Origin: Achromobacter agilis
Lineage (GTDB): Bacteria; Pseudomonadota; Gammaproteobacteria; Burkholderiales; Burkholderiaceae_B
Assembly: GCF_900496965.1 (NCBI RefSeq)
Contig: NZ_UFQB01000003.1
Coordinates: forward strand, 248,001 to 312,000
DNA: 64,000 bases
Direction: 5' to 3'
Made by a program: the position numbers and the translations under genes
In this document: positions 55,008 to 64,000 of the stretch, piece after piece
How positions within the stretch are numbered: position 1 is the first letter of the stretch
Layout of the letters: each line of letters opens with the position of its first letter
Notes under the pieces: generated by a model
What the model was told of the DNA's origin: nothing
Databases searched by the model: none
Seen by the model: only the letters and a program-made list of their open reading frames with translations

Positions 55008-56237
55008 GTGAAGCGACGTGTCGTCATCACCGGCCTGGGTATCGTTTCTCCCGTGGGGAACGACCTGACCACCGCTTGGGACAATATCGTCAACGGACGT
55101 TCTGGCATCAGCCGCATCACCCGTTTCGATCCCTCGGCCATCACCACGCACATTGCCGGCGAAGTCAAAGACTTCGACATCAGCACCTATATCTCGGCCA
55201 AGGAAGCCCGCCAGATGGATACGTTCATCCATTACGGGCTGGCTGCCGGGATGCAGGCATGGCGCGATAGCGGTCTTGAAGTCACCGAAGCCAACGCCGA
55301 ACGCATCGGCGTGATCGTGGGCTCGGGCATCGGCGGCTTGCCGCGCATCGAAGAAACCCAGGTCGAATACCTGTCCAAGGGTCCGCGGCGCATTTCGCCG
55401 TTCTTCGTGCCGGGCTCGCTGATCAACCTGATCTCCGGCCACCTGTCCATCGCCTATGGCATGAAGGGTCCGAGCTACGCCGTCGTGTCGGCTTGCACCA
55501 CCGGCCTGCATTGCATCGGCGATGCCGCGCGCCTGATCGAGTACGGCGATGCCGACGTCATGCTGGCCGGCGGCGCCGAATCGACCGTGTCGCCGCTGGG
55601 CATCGGCGGTTTTGCCGCCATGCGCGCCCTGTCGACCCGCAATGATGATCCTCAGACGGCTTCGCGTCCCTGGGATCGCGACCGCGACGGTTTCGTCCTG
55701 GGCGAAGGTGCCGGCGTACTGGTGCTGGAAGAGTACGAACACGCCAAGAAGCGCGGCGCGCGCATCTACGGCGAGTTCGCGGGCTACGGCATGAGCTCCG
55801 ATGCGCACCACATTACCGCGCCGGACAAGGACGGCCCGCGCCGCGGTGTCGCGAACGCGCTGCGCAACGGCGGCCTGAACGTCGATGACGTCCAGTACGT
55901 CAACGCGCACGGTACGTCGACGCCCCTGGGCGACAAGAACGAAACCGACGCATTGAAGCTGGCTTTCGGCGACCACGCCAAGAAGCTGGTGGTCAACTCG
56001 ACCAAGTCCATGACCGGGCACCTGCTCGGCGCAGCGGGCGGCATCGAGGCGGTGTTCACCACGTTGGCCGTGTACAACCAGGTTTCGCCTCCGACGATCA
56101 ACATCTTCAATCAAGATCCCGAATGCGATCTGGATTACTGCGCCAACGAAGCGCGGCAGATGAAGATCGACGTGGGCCTGTCCAACTCGTTCGGTTTCGG
56201 CGGCACCAACGGCTCCATGGCCGTTCGCCGGGTCTGA
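55008..56237 (+). CDS. fabF: 3-oxoacyl-ACP synthase II
   Basis: 409 residues from GTG 55008, behind GAGGAG; the upstream frame is not coding. The Cys-His-His triad is visible: C163 in SACTTGLHCI, then His in NAHGTSTPLGD and in KSMTGHLLGAAG. It elongates acyl-ACP, including the step to cis-vaccenate. It is the last fab gene here; the following small membrane-protein gene starts 1 bp after its stop. Confidence 0.97.
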   Translation: MKRRVVITGLGIVSPVGNDLTTAWDNIVNGRSGISRITRFDPSAITTHIAGEVKDFDISTYISAKEARQMDTFIHYGLAAGMQAWRDSGLEVTEANAERIGVIVGSGIGGLPRIEETQVEYLSKGPRRISPFFVPGSLINLISGHLSIAYGMKGPSYAVVSACTTGLHCIGDAARLIEYGDADVMLAGGAESTVSPLGIGGFAAMRALSTRNDDPQTASRPWDRDRDGFVLGEGAGVLVLEEYEHAKKRGARIYGEFAGYGMSSDAHHITAPDKDGPRRGVANALRNGGLNVDDVQYVNAHGTSTPLGDKNETDALKLAFGDHAKKLVVNSTKSMTGHLLGAAGGIEAVFTTLAVYNQVSPPTINIFNQDPECDLDYCANEARQMKIDVGLSNSFGFGGTNGSMAVRRV

Positions 56238-56238
56238 T

Positions 56239-56733
56239 TTGGAAGGCTTGGTCGGGAGGCCTTGGTCGTTTCGCGTGCCTGTCTCGCGTCCGAGGGGCGC
56301 CAAGGCGCTTTACAGCCTGGCGCTGGCCTCGGCCGTGGGCAGCGTGCTGACGGCCGCCTCCTGGCACGGCCTGACCTGGCCCGCGTCGGCGGCGATTGCG
56401 TTGTTGCTTGGGCTGGCGGGGCTGTTACACTCCGCACGGAGCGGCCCGTCCCCGGTATCTGCGCTGCGCACGGCGGCCGGGGCAGGGCATTGGCAGTTGA
56501 GGCTGCCGCAAGGCTGGCAGGAGGCACGCCTCCTGGACCGGCAGCGCGGCCCCCGCTGGCTTACGCTCACTTTGCAGCCCTTGCCCACCGGGAGTACAGC
56601 CTTTACCCATAGCACAATCACCCTCACCGTCTGGCAGCGGACGTTGCGACCCGAGTCCTGGCGGCGCCTTTGCCTGCTGACGGGCACGGCGCGGCGCGCT
56701 CAGCCGGCGGCCCGCCCGCGGGAGGCGTCATGA
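56239..56733 (+). CDS. Small membrane protein, possibly YgfX/CptA-like
   Basis: 164 residues if TTG 56239 is the start, directly after fabF; a later start cannot be excluded. A hydrophobic double segment lies at about 22-68. The soluble C-terminal half is rich in Trp, Arg and Leu (WQRTLRPESWRRLCLL), a pattern like the C-terminal part of YgfX-type proteins. In some bacteria YgfX influences cytoskeleton or cell growth. The gene overlaps the rpoE start by 4 bp, so it bridges fab and stress operons. The family call is tentative. Confidence 0.5.
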   Translation: MEGLVGRPWSFRVPVSRPRGAKALYSLALASAVGSVLTAASWHGLTWPASAAIALLLGLAGLLHSARSGPSPVSALRTAAGAGHWQLRLPQGWQEARLLDRQRGPRWLTLTLQPLPTGSTAFTHSTITLTVWQRTLRPESWRRLCLLTGTARRAQPAARPREAS

Positions 56734-57329
56734 GCGAGCGCGAAGTCGACGCCGAGCTTGTCGCGCGCGTCCAGCGAGGCGACAAGAAAGCCTTCGATCT
56801 GCTGGTGCTCAAGTACCAGCGCAAGATTCTCCGTCTGCTGGCCCGGATGATCCGCGACCCCGCGGAAATCGAGGACGTGGCCCAGGAAGCGTTCATCAAG
56901 GCCTACCGGGCCTTGCCCCAGTTCCGGGGCGAGAGCGCCTTCTACACCTGGTTGTATCGTATCGCCATCAATACGGCGCGGAACTGGCTGGCCTCGCAAG
57001 GCCGGCGTCCCAGCGCGCCCAACGCGATAGAAACGGAAGACGGTGAAACTTTTAACGAAACCGACAACCTAACCGATATAAGCACGCCGGAATCCATGGT
57101 CGCCAGCCGCGAAATCGCCGAGACGGTGAACGCGGCTATCGAGGAATTGCCTGAAGAATTGCGCACTGCAATCGTCCTGCGTGAAATCGAAGGTATGAGT
57201 TACGAAGACATCGCCCAGAGCATGGATTGCCCGATCGGTACGGTGCGTTCCCGCATTTTTCGTGCGCGTGAAGCCATCGCCACCAAATTGCGCCCATTGC
57301 TAGGCACCGATGACGAGCGTCGCTGGTAA
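56730..57329 (+). CDS. rpoE: Extracytoplasmic-function sigma factor RpoE (AlgU/SigE)
   Basis: 199 residues from ATG 56730. Region 2 (about 20-90, KKAFDLLVLKYQRKI and DVAQEAFIKAYRAL) and region 4 (about 130-190, GMSYEDIAQSMDCPIGTVRSR) are complete. It directs envelope-stress transcription. The operon rpoE-rseA-rseB-mucD matches the sigE locus known in Bordetella bronchiseptica. Its ATG overlaps the preceding gene by 4 bp, so part of its expression may come from the fab transcript. Confidence 0.96.
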   Translation: MSEREVDAELVARVQRGDKKAFDLLVLKYQRKILRLLARMIRDPAEIEDVAQEAFIKAYRALPQFRGESAFYTWLYRIAINTARNWLASQGRRPSAPNAIETEDGETFNETDNLTDISTPESMVASREIAETVNAAIEELPEELRTAIVLREIEGMSYEDIAQSMDCPIGTVRSRIFRAREAIATKLRPLLGTDDERRW

Positions 57330-57341
57330 GGAGTGGCAGTC

Positions 57342-57854
57342 ATGCAAACAGCAGCCAAATCCGTCGTGATCTCCGAGTCCTCCTGGGAGGAGTCGGTCTC
57401 CGCCTGGATGGACGGAGAGGAATCCGACGATATTTTTTCCGGTTTGTTGTCCCGAGAGGGGCGCGAGACCTGGGATACCTATCACCTGATCGGTGATTCC
57501 CTGCGCAACGCCGATCTGGCGCTGACCCCCAGTGCGGCCTTCCAGGCCCGGCTGGCACGGGCTCTGGACGCGGAATTGCCTATCGTTGCGGCGCCTCGGC
57601 GCCGCTCGCCTTTGCGGGTGGGCCTGTCCGGCCTGGCCGTGGCCGCCGCCGTGGCGACCGTGGCCTGGGTGGCGCAGCCCTACCTGACCGGCGAGCAGGG
57701 CGGCGAAGTGCGCGTGCTGGCCGACGCCAGCGCGCCGGCTTCGGCGTCCGCCGCGGACGATTCGGGCCTGCGAGACTACCTGGAGGCCCATCGTCAGATG
57801 GCCGGCCCCAGCGCCGTCCGGCAGGTGTCGTTCGACGTAGGTGCGGGGCGTTGA
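57342..57854 (+). CDS. rseA: Anti-sigma-E factor RseA (MucA-like)
   Basis: 170 residues from ATG 57342, behind AAGGAG. The cytoplasmic N-terminus (SWEESVSAWMDGEESDDIF) is the sigma-binding RseA/MucA part. One membrane segment lies at about 88-112, and a periplasmic tail of about 55 residues follows. It holds RpoE inactive until regulated proteolysis. Its stop overlaps the start of rseB (TGATG at 57852-57856). Confidence 0.9.
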   Translation: MQTAAKSVVISESSWEESVSAWMDGEESDDIFSGLLSREGRETWDTYHLIGDSLRNADLALTPSAAFQARLARALDAELPIVAAPRRRSPLRVGLSGLAVAAAVATVAWVAQPYLTGEQGGEVRVLADASAPASASAADDSGLRDYLEAHRQMAGPSAVRQVSFDVGAGR

Positions 57855-58918
57855 TGGCGCTGGTGCTTCCATCACGCTGGCCGGTGCTGGGTTTGGGACG
57901 CGCTGCTTCGCTGCAGGCCCACCGCGCCGGCTGGTTCGCCGCAACGCTCCTGACCGCTTTCCTGGCTGCGCACGAACCTGCGCGCGCCGCCGACGCCGCC
58001 CCGGCCGCCACCGATGACGTGGTCCAACTGCTGACCCGCATCCAGCAAGCCGCCCGCAAGCAGGACTATGCGGGCGTCTTCATGTACCAGCAAGGCGAGA
58101 CGATCCAGTCCTCGCGCCTCGTGCACGTCCTGGACGGCACCGGCGAGCGCGAGCGCCTGGAAATCCTCGACGGCCAGCCCCGGGAATACCTGCGCCACAA
58201 CGATGACGTGCAGTGCCTGATCCCCGAGCGCAAGACCGTGCTGCTCGAGCGCCGCCGGGGGGACCGCTTCCCCGGCCTGCTGCTCGGAGACGCCGCGAGC
58301 CTGACCGAAAACTACAAGATCCGCACCGAATCGGCCCTGCATCGCGTGGCCGGCCGGGAGTGCCGCCTGATCACGATAGAACCGCTGGACAAGCTGCGCT
58401 ACGGCTATCGGCTCTGCGCCGACGTCGAAACCAACCTGCTGCTGAAGGCCCAGACCCTCAACGCCGCGCGCGGCGTGGTCGAGCAGGTGTCGTTCACCTC
58501 GCTGCGCCTGGGCTCGGAGGTCGATCCCCAACTGCTGACTTCGCGCTGGAGCACGCGCGACTGGAAGGTGCTCGAAGCCTCCATGAAGCCCGTGGACCTC
58601 GCCGCCCAGGGCTGGCGCATTCCGGCCCCCAAAGGCTTCAAGACGGTCATGCAGGTGACACGAGCCATGGGGCGCGGGGCCACGGTCAGCCAGATGGTGC
58701 TGTCCGATGGGCTGGCGGCCATCTCCGTGTTCATCGAACCGTACGACAGCCAGCGCGGCCACCGCCCGCCCCATGGCGCCGCACAGCGGGGTTCGATTAC
58801 CGTATATGGCACGCGCATCGCGGATTTCTGGCTGACCGCCGTGGGCGAAGTGCCCGTGGCGACGCTGGAACAGCTTGCCGAGTCCACAGAATACGTGCCC
58901 GCTGCCGGGTCCCAGTGA
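57854..58918 (+). CDS. rseB: Periplasmic sigma-E regulator RseB (MucB-like)
   Basis: 354 residues from ATG 57854, with a hydrophobic export signal ending near PARA at about residue 46, longer than usual. The mature MucB/RseB domain includes DYAGVFMYQQGETIQSSR and a C-terminal part of about 100 residues. RseB binds the RseA periplasmic tail and shields it from DegS-type cleavage until lipid or LPS signals arrive. It is coupled to rseA and lies 39 bp before mucD. Confidence 0.92.
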   Translation: MALVLPSRWPVLGLGRAASLQAHRAGWFAATLLTAFLAAHEPARAADAAPAATDDVVQLLTRIQQAARKQDYAGVFMYQQGETIQSSRLVHVLDGTGERERLEILDGQPREYLRHNDDVQCLIPERKTVLLERRRGDRFPGLLLGDAASLTENYKIRTESALHRVAGRECRLITIEPLDKLRYGYRLCADVETNLLLKAQTLNAARGVVEQVSFTSLRLGSEVDPQLLTSRWSTRDWKVLEASMKPVDLAAQGWRIPAPKGFKTVMQVTRAMGRGATVSQMVLSDGLAAISVFIEPYDSQRGHRPPHGAAQRGSITVYGTRIADFWLTAVGEVPVATLEQLAESTEYVPAAGSQ

Positions 58919-58957
58919 TCCGCCGGCTGCGGCAAGCAGCAATTTCGGAGTAAGTCT

Positions 58958-60436
58958 ATGAAAGCAATGACAGTGTCGAACGCGTTTTTCCGGCGCTTTC
59001 TGGCGGCGGCGACGCTGGGCGTGGCGATGTCCGTCGCCCAGGCGCCCGTGGCGCTCGCGCAGTCGCCCGGCGTGGTACTGCCTGATTTCACGAGCATCGT
59101 CGAAAAGGCAGACCCCGCGGTCGTCAACATCCGCACCACGGCGACCGTGCCGGTGCGCGGCATGGGACCGGGCGGCGGCAACGACCCGTACGAACTGTTC
59201 CGCTGGTTCTTCGGCCCCGAATTCCAGCCGCCGGGCGGTGGCGGCGCGCCGACGCCGCGCCAGCGTCCGCAGCCCCAGCCCGAAGAGCGCACCGTGCCGC
59301 GTGGCGTGGGGTCGGGTTTCTTCATTTCCGACGACGGCTACATCCTGACCAACAACCACGTGGTCGTGGACGCGACGGACATCTACGTCACCCTGACCGA
59401 CGGCCGCGAGTTCAAGGCCAAGGTCATCGGCACGGACGAGCGCACCGACGTCGCGCTGATCAAGATCGAAGCCAAGGACATGACGCCGCTGGTCATTGGC
59501 GATCCGAAGAAGCTCAAGAAGGGCCAATGGGTGCTGGCCATCGGTTCGCCGTTCGGCCTGGATTCGACCGTAACGTCCGGCATCGTCAGCGCCATTGGCC
59601 GCGATACCGGCGAATACCTGCCTTTCATCCAGACGGACGTGGCGGTCAACCCGGGCAATTCGGGTGGCCCGCTGATCAACCTGGACGGTGAAGTGGTAGG
59701 CATCAATTCCCAGATCATTTCGCGCAGCGGCGGCTTCATGGGCATTTCGCTGGCCATCCCGATCGACGAGGCCATGCGGGTCGTGGACCAGTTGCGCGCC
59801 ACGGGCAAGGTGACGCGCGGCCGCGTCGGCGTGCAGATCGGCGAAGTGGGCAAGGACGTGGCCGAAGCCATCGGCCTGCCCAAGGCCGAGGGCGCGCTGG
59901 TGAGCAGCGTGGAAGCCGACGGCCCCGCCGAGCAGGCGGGCGTGCAGCCGGGCGACGTGATCTTGAAGTTCAACAACGAACCGATCAAGCGCTGGTCCGA
60001 CCTGCCGCGTATCGTGGGCGAAACCAAGCCGGGCACCCGCGCCGACATGCAGGTCTGGCGCAAGGGCAAGACCCTGACGCTGACGGTCAAGGTCGGAGAG
60101 ATCCCGGCCGAGAAGACCCCCGCGGCGGGCAAGCCGGGCGCGGCGCCCGTGCCTGAAGCCACCAACGCGCTGGGCCTGAGTGTGGTCGACGTGCCCGCCG
60201 ACGTGCAGAAGAAGCTGCGCATCAAGGGCGGCGTGCAGGTGAAGATCGCCGAAGGCGCGGCCGGCAAGGCGGGTCTGCAGGAAGGCGATATCGTGTTGGC
60301 CCTGAACGACACCGACGTTACGAGCGCCAAGCAATTCGGCGATCTCGTCTCCAAGCTGGACAAGGGACGGGCGGCTGGCCTGCTGGTGCGTCGGGGCGAC
60401 CAGACGCAATGGGTGGCGGTGCCCGCCTCGAAATAG
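58958..60436 (+). CDS. mucD: Periplasmic serine protease MucD (DegP-like)
   Basis: 492 residues. Signal peptide to about ALA at residue 34. The trypsin-like domain has H134 (NNHVV), D164 (RTDVALIKI) and S235 (GNSGGP), followed by two PDZ domains (about 270-360 and 390-485). A Pro/Gly/Gln-rich loop at about 90-110 is low-complexity. It degrades or refolds misfolded envelope proteins and ends the sigma-E operon, followed by the repeat cluster with terminator-type hairpins. Confidence 0.95.
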   Translation: MKAMTVSNAFFRRFLAAATLGVAMSVAQAPVALAQSPGVVLPDFTSIVEKADPAVVNIRTTATVPVRGMGPGGGNDPYELFRWFFGPEFQPPGGGGAPTPRQRPQPQPEERTVPRGVGSGFFISDDGYILTNNHVVVDATDIYVTLTDGREFKAKVIGTDERTDVALIKIEAKDMTPLVIGDPKKLKKGQWVLAIGSPFGLDSTVTSGIVSAIGRDTGEYLPFIQTDVAVNPGNSGGPLINLDGEVVGINSQIISRSGGFMGISLAIPIDEAMRVVDQLRATGKVTRGRVGVQIGEVGKDVAEAIGLPKAEGALVSSVEADGPAEQAGVQPGDVILKFNNEPIKRWSDLPRIVGETKPGTRADMQVWRKGKTLTLTVKVGEIPAEKTPAAGKPGAAPVPEATNALGLSVVDVPADVQKKLRIKGGVQVKIAEGAAGKAGLQEGDIVLALNDTDVTSAKQFGDLVSKLDKGRAAGLLVRRGDQTQWVAVPASK

Positions 60437-60444
60437 GTGGAGAT

Positions 60445-60643
60445 GCCCCCACGCTGCGCACACTTCGTGCGCTTGCTGCCCCCCGAGGGGGCGCTTTTTG
60501 CCTTGGGGCGGCCCGGCGGCAAAAAGGAGCCCCCACGCTGCGCACACTTCGTGCGCTTGCGGTCTCCCGAGGGGGCGTTTTTTGTGGGTTTGCCACCTCC
60601 CGAGGGGGCAATTTTTGCCCTGGGGCGGCCCGCCGGCAAAAAT
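60445..60643. repeat. Tandem extragenic palindromic repeats with terminator-type hairpins
   Basis: Two copies start with GCCCCCACGCTGCGCACACT (60445 and 60529, period 84), and a third partial copy from about 60592 has only the second half. Each full copy has GCGCAC-ACTTC-GTGCGC and a CCC..GA..GGG stem followed by T5-6. TTTTTGCC...GGCAAAAA arms surround GC-rich cores. The first unit is likely to act as the mucD terminator; the others look like a dispersed element. The sequence 60644-60810 shows no gene. Confidence 0.85.
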
Positions 60644-60797
60644 GGCTCAAGACCGGCTAAAATGCCTGATTGCCGCAAGAGGGGGCGCATGGCGCCCCCT
60701 CGTTTTGCCCGGGCAATGCCCACAGGCACCTCTTTCGTCAGCCGTGCGTACTCCGGCGGCGGTGTCTTCCGGCCCTGTGCCGAGTGTTCCGTCCCCT

Positions 60798-60803
60798 TAT
60801 AAT
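60798..60803 (+). promoter_or_regulatory. -10 element (TATAAT) directly before lepA
   Basis: TATAAT ends 7 bp before the lepA ATG (60811). Transcription from it would start at or next to the A of the ATG, giving a leaderless mRNA. No ribosome site precedes the ATG, which agrees with this. The -35 region is poor. Confidence 0.5.
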
Positions 60804-60810
60804 TTCAAGC

Positions 60811-62604
60811 ATGCAGCATATCCGCAACTTCTCCATCATTGCCCACATCGATCACGGCAAATCGACCCTGGCCGATCGCCTGATCCAGCGCTGCGGCGGA
60901 TTGGCGGACCGCGAAATGTCGGCGCAGGTCCTCGACTCGATGGAAATCGAGCGTGAGCGCGGCATCACCATCAAGGCGCAGACCGCCGCCCTGCATTACA
61001 AGGCGCAGGACGGCAAGGTCTACAACCTGAACTTGATCGACACCCCGGGGCACGTGGACTTTTCGTATGAAGTCAGCCGCTCGCTGTCGGCGTGCGAAGG
61101 CGCGCTGCTGGTGGTCGACGCCTCGCAGGGCGTCGAAGCGCAGACCGTGGCCAACTGCTACACCGCCATCGAGCTGGGCGTGGAAGTCCTGCCCGTGCTC
61201 AACAAGATGGACCTGCCGCAGGCCGACCCGGAGGGCGCGCGTCAGGAAGTCGAGGACGTGATCGGCATCGATGCCTCGCAGGCCGTGCTGGCCAGCGCCA
61301 AGACCGGCATGGGCATCGACGAGATCCTCGAGGCCATCGTCGCCCGTGTGCCGCATCCGCAGGGGGATCCCGAGGCCCCGCTGCAGGCGCTGATCATCGA
61401 TTCGTGGTTCGACAACTACGTGGGCGTGGTGATGCTGGTGCGCATCATCAACGGCGTGCTCAAGCCCAAGGACAAGATACTGTTGATGGCCTCCGGCGCC
61501 ACCCACCTGTGCGAGCAGACCGGCGTGTTCACGCCGAAGTCGCAGCAGCGTCCGCACCTGTCGGCGGGCGAGGTCGGTTTCATCATCGCCGGCATCAAAC
61601 AGCTGGAAGATGCCAAAGTGGGCGATACCATCACCTTGGCCAACAAGCCTGCCGCGGAGCCGCTGCCCGGCTTCAAGGAAGTGAAGCCGCAGGTGTTCGC
61701 GGGCCTGTACCCGGTGGAAAGCTCCGAGTACGACCAGCTGCGCGATTCGCTCGACAAGCTCAAGCTGAACGATGCCGCCCTGATGTTCGAGCCGGAAGTG
61801 TCGCAGGCCCTGGGCTTCGGTTTCCGTTGCGGCTTCCTGGGTCTTCTGCACATGGAAATCGTGCAGGAACGCCTGGAACGCGAATTCGACATGGACATCA
61901 TCACCACCGCGCCTTCGGTGGTGTACGAGGTCGAGCAGCGCGACGGTTCCGTGATTACCGTGGAAAGCCCATCGCGCATGCCCGAAGTGGGCAAGATCGC
62001 GGACATCCGCGAACCCATCGTCAAAGTCACGCTGTTCATGCCGCAGGACTACGTGGGCCCGGTCATGACGCTATGCAATAACAAGCGCGGCGTGCAGGTC
62101 AACATGAGCTACCACGGCCGCCAGGTGCACCTGGTGTACGAGATCCCGCTGGCGGAGATCGTGCTGGACTTCTTCGACAAGCTGAAGTCGGTGTCGCGCG
62201 GCTACGCGTCCATGGACTACGAGTTCCTGGAATACCGCTCGGCCGACGTGGTGCGCGTGGACCTGCTGATCAACAACGACCGCGTCGATGCGCTGGCCGT
62301 GATCGTCCACCGCAGCAACGCGCGCCATCGCGCTCGCGACGTGGTCACGCGCATGCGCGGGCTGATCCCGCGGCAGATGTTCGACGTGGTCATCCAGGCG
62401 GCCATCGGCGCGGAAATCATTGCGCGCGAGAATGTGAAGGCCTTGCGCAAGAACGTGCTGGCCAAGTGCTACGGCGGCGACATTTCGCGCAAGAAGAAGC
62501 TGCTTGAAAAGCAGAAGGCCGGCAAGAAGCGCATGAAGCAGGTGGGTAGTGTGGAAATCCCGCAGGAGGCGTTCCTGGCCATCCTGCAAGTGGAAGACAA
62601 ATAG
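60811..62604 (+). CDS. lepA: Elongation factor 4 (LepA)
   Basis: 597 residues from ATG 60811 ([19 protein letters not shown]), the canonical start; the frame is open further upstream but that part is repeat-rich and non-coding. GTPase motifs are [17 protein letters not shown] and NKMDL. The LepA-specific C-terminal domain (from about 485, [29 protein letters not shown]) is present. It acts on ribosomes in translation initiation or back-translocation. It leads the lepA-lepB-rnc unit. Confidence 0.97.
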   Translation: MQHIRNFSIIAHIDHGKSTLADRLIQRCGGLADREMSAQVLDSMEIERERGITIKAQTAALHYKAQDGKVYNLNLIDTPGHVDFSYEVSRSLSACEGALLVVDASQGVEAQTVANCYTAIELGVEVLPVLNKMDLPQADPEGARQEVEDVIGIDASQAVLASAKTGMGIDEILEAIVARVPHPQGDPEAPLQALIIDSWFDNYVGVVMLVRIINGVLKPKDKILLMASGATHLCEQTGVFTPKSQQRPHLSAGEVGFIIAGIKQLEDAKVGDTITLANKPAAEPLPGFKEVKPQVFAGLYPVESSEYDQLRDSLDKLKLNDAALMFEPEVSQALGFGFRCGFLGLLHMEIVQERLEREFDMDIITTAPSVVYEVEQRDGSVITVESPSRMPEVGKIADIREPIVKVTLFMPQDYVGPVMTLCNNKRGVQVNMSYHGRQVHLVYEIPLAEIVLDFFDKLKSVSRGYASMDYEFLEYRSADVVRVDLLINNDRVDALAVIVHRSNARHRARDVVTRMRGLIPRQMFDVVIQAAIGAEIIARENVKALRKNVLAKCYGGDISRKKKLLEKQKAGKKRMKQVGSVEIPQEAFLAILQVEDK

Positions 62605-62628
62605 AACCAAAAAGAAGGCGGTTAGCTG

Positions 62629-63513
62629 ATGAGTTGGAACTTTGCCCTGATCCTGTTTGTTTTGCTGGTGCTGACCGGCATTATCTGGGTGCTCGATCTG
62701 GCAGTGCTGCGCCGAGGCCGCGAACGCCGGGCCCAGGTCGCAATGGCGCAATACGATACGGCGCTGGTCGGAGACGCCCAGGAAGCCGAACGGCTGCGCC
62801 GCGAGGCGGGCGACGCGGCGCGCCGCGTGCCCTGGTGGATCGAATACGCGGTCAGCTTCTTCCCAGTCATTCTTTTCGTGTTTCTGCTGCGCTCGTTCGT
62901 GGTCGAGCCCTTCCGCATTCCGTCGGGCTCCATGCTGCCGACGCTGCAATCGGGCGACCTGATCCTGGTGAACAAGTTCAGCTACGGCCTGCGTCTGCCT
63001 GTCATTGACAAGAAAGTCATCGAGGTGGGCAAGCCCCAGCGCGGCGATGTTTTCGTCTTCCGCTACCCCGTGGATCCGGACGTCGACTACATCAAGCGTG
63101 TGGTCGGCCTGCCGGGCGACGAGATCGCCTACCTGGACAAAAAGCTGTACATCAACGGCGAATTGGTGCCGCATGTGCGCGATGGCGACTACTTCGAACC
63201 CGACCGCGTCTCCTATATTGCGCAATATAAGGAGAAATTGGGCGAAATTGAGCACAAAATACTGCTGAATGAGAGCAATCCCCAGGAGTATGCGCCGATG
63301 TGGCAATTTCCCAACCGTGGAAACTGCCAATACAGCCGCAATGGGGTACGCTGCAAAGTACCCGAAGGCCAATTTTTTGCAATGGGCGATAATCGGGACA
63401 ACAGCGCGGACAGCCGGTATTGGGGCTTCGTTCCGGAATCCAACATCGTCGGGCGCGCGTTTTTCATCTGGATGAACTTTAGCGATCTCAGCCGCATCGG
63501 CCGGTTCAACTGA
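62629..63513 (+). CDS. lepB: Signal peptidase I
   Basis: 294 residues. Two membrane segments (about 5-26 and 73-92) flank a charged cytoplasmic loop. The catalytic dyad is S101 in PSGSMLPTL and K156 in [12 protein letters not shown]. Box [12 protein letters not shown], is near the C-terminus. It removes signal peptides from exported proteins, including many encoded in this window. The gene lies 24 bp after lepA and 2 bp before rnc. Confidence 0.97.
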   Translation: MSWNFALILFVLLVLTGIIWVLDLAVLRRGRERRAQVAMAQYDTALVGDAQEAERLRREAGDAARRVPWWIEYAVSFFPVILFVFLLRSFVVEPFRIPSGSMLPTLQSGDLILVNKFSYGLRLPVIDKKVIEVGKPQRGDVFVFRYPVDPDVDYIKRVVGLPGDEIAYLDKKLYINGELVPHVRDGDYFEPDRVSYIAQYKEKLGEIEHKILLNESNPQEYAPMWQFPNRGNCQYSRNGVRCKVPEGQFFAMGDNRDNSADSRYWGFVPESNIVGRAFFIWMNFSDLSRIGRFN

Positions 63514-63515
63514 TT

Positions 63516-64000
63516 ATGTCGCTAGCCACGCTAGAAAACCGCCTGGAGCACCACTTCGGTGATCCGGCCTTGCTCGAACAGGCGCTGACCCATCGCAGTC
63601 ACGGTGCGCGCCACAACGAGCGATTGGAATTCCTGGGGGATTCCGTGCTGAACTTCGTCGTCGCGGCGATGCTGTTCGAGCGCTATTCCAAGATCGACGA
63701 AGGCGACCTGTCGCGCCTGCGGGCCAATCTGGTCAAGCAGGCCTCGCTGGCGGATATCGCCCAGCGCCTGGAGCTGTCGCAGTATCTGCGCCTGGGCGAA
63801 GGCGAATTGAAGAGCGGCGGTTTCCGCCGCCCCTCCATTCTGGCGGACACGGTCGAGGCGCTGTTCGGCGCCGTCTTCCTGGATGCCGGCTTCGATGCCG
63901 CCCGCCGCGTAATCGTGCGCCAGTACCAGCCGGTGCTGGCGTCCGTCGATCCCAAGACCCTGGGCAAGGACGCCAAGACGCTGCTGCAGGAATTCCTGCA
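63516..64000 (+). CDS. rnc: Ribonuclease III (N-terminal part, runs off right edge)
   Basis: The first 161 residues are in the window. The signature [13 protein letters not shown] at about 37-49 carries the catalytic Glu and Asp; a second acidic pair is in [16 protein letters not shown]. The catalytic domain is complete, and the dsRNA-binding domain lies beyond the edge. It processes rRNA precursors and structured mRNAs. It begins 2 bp after lepB; era would be expected next. Confidence 0.96.
   Translation, partial: MSLATLENRLEHHFGDPALLEQALTHRSHGARHNERLEFLGDSVLNFVVAAMLFERYSKIDEGDLSRLRANLVKQASLADIAQRLELSQYLRLGEGELKSGGFRRPSILADTVEALFGAVFLDAGFDAARRVIVRQYQPVLASVDPKTLGKDAKTLLQEFL

Noticed and set aside
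57872..60547. An 891-codon minus-strand frame opposite rseB and mucD
   Set aside because: A shadow of two well-recognised genes with full catalytic motifs on the plus strand; its translation is His/Arg/Gly-rich without a fold.

Overview
The window reads as chromosome of a high-GC betaproteobacterium of the Bordetella/Achromobacter group (family Alcaligenaceae). The basis is the gene order yceD-rpmF-plsX-fabHDG-acpP-fabF-rpoE-rseA-rseB-mucD-lepA-lepB-rnc, the nth/rnfB pair, several Bug-type solute-binding proteins and a PagL lipid A deacylase. Species is not decided here. Nearly all of the sequence is coding; no rRNA, tRNA, IS element, prophage or CRISPR was seen.

Left part (1-11614), accessory catabolism: a leftward set (aldehyde dehydrogenase, beta-hydroxyacid dehydrogenase, IclR regulator, then a phospholipase C cut by the window edge) diverges from a rightward set (Bug binding protein, Bug gene remnant, SCP2-like protein, alpha/beta hydrolase, complete branched-chain-type ABC transporter, metallo-beta-lactamase-fold hydrolase). 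A 19-bp inverted repeat lies in the shared promoter region and recurs as a tandem pair at the promoter of the second rightward unit. This looks like one regulon: uptake, hydrolysis of an ester or lactone, and oxidation of the product. The substrate is unknown.

11638-18800: a class IV aminotransferase, a betaine-type binding protein and a second branched-chain amino acid ABC transporter (livGF-binding protein-livHM). A perfect FNR/ANR-type site and another palindrome lie upstream of livG. 18796-24582: nth, orphan rnfB, a very long perfect hairpin, intracellular PHB depolymerase, ferredoxin reductase, ferredoxin, pncB and ridA. 24587-25362: a mosaic of short tandem repeats and a flavodoxin-like gene broken at a homopolymer. 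25359-34321: mtfA, relA, an MFS symporter, argE, trpBA, accD.

34584-40149, second accessory block: pagL, then a probable sugar-acid module (Bug protein, UxaA-type dehydratase, DapA-family aldolase/dehydratase, LysR regulator with an inverted-repeat site at its own start). 40269-49411: RNase E with a structured leader, rluC, a HAD phosphatase, msrPQ, a lipoprotein amidase, an RsmI-like methyltransferase and maf.

49484-64000, conserved core: fatty-acid synthesis from yceD to fabF, then the sigma-E envelope stress operon (rpoE, rseA, rseB, mucD), a repeat cluster, lepA (possibly leaderless), lepB and the start of rnc.
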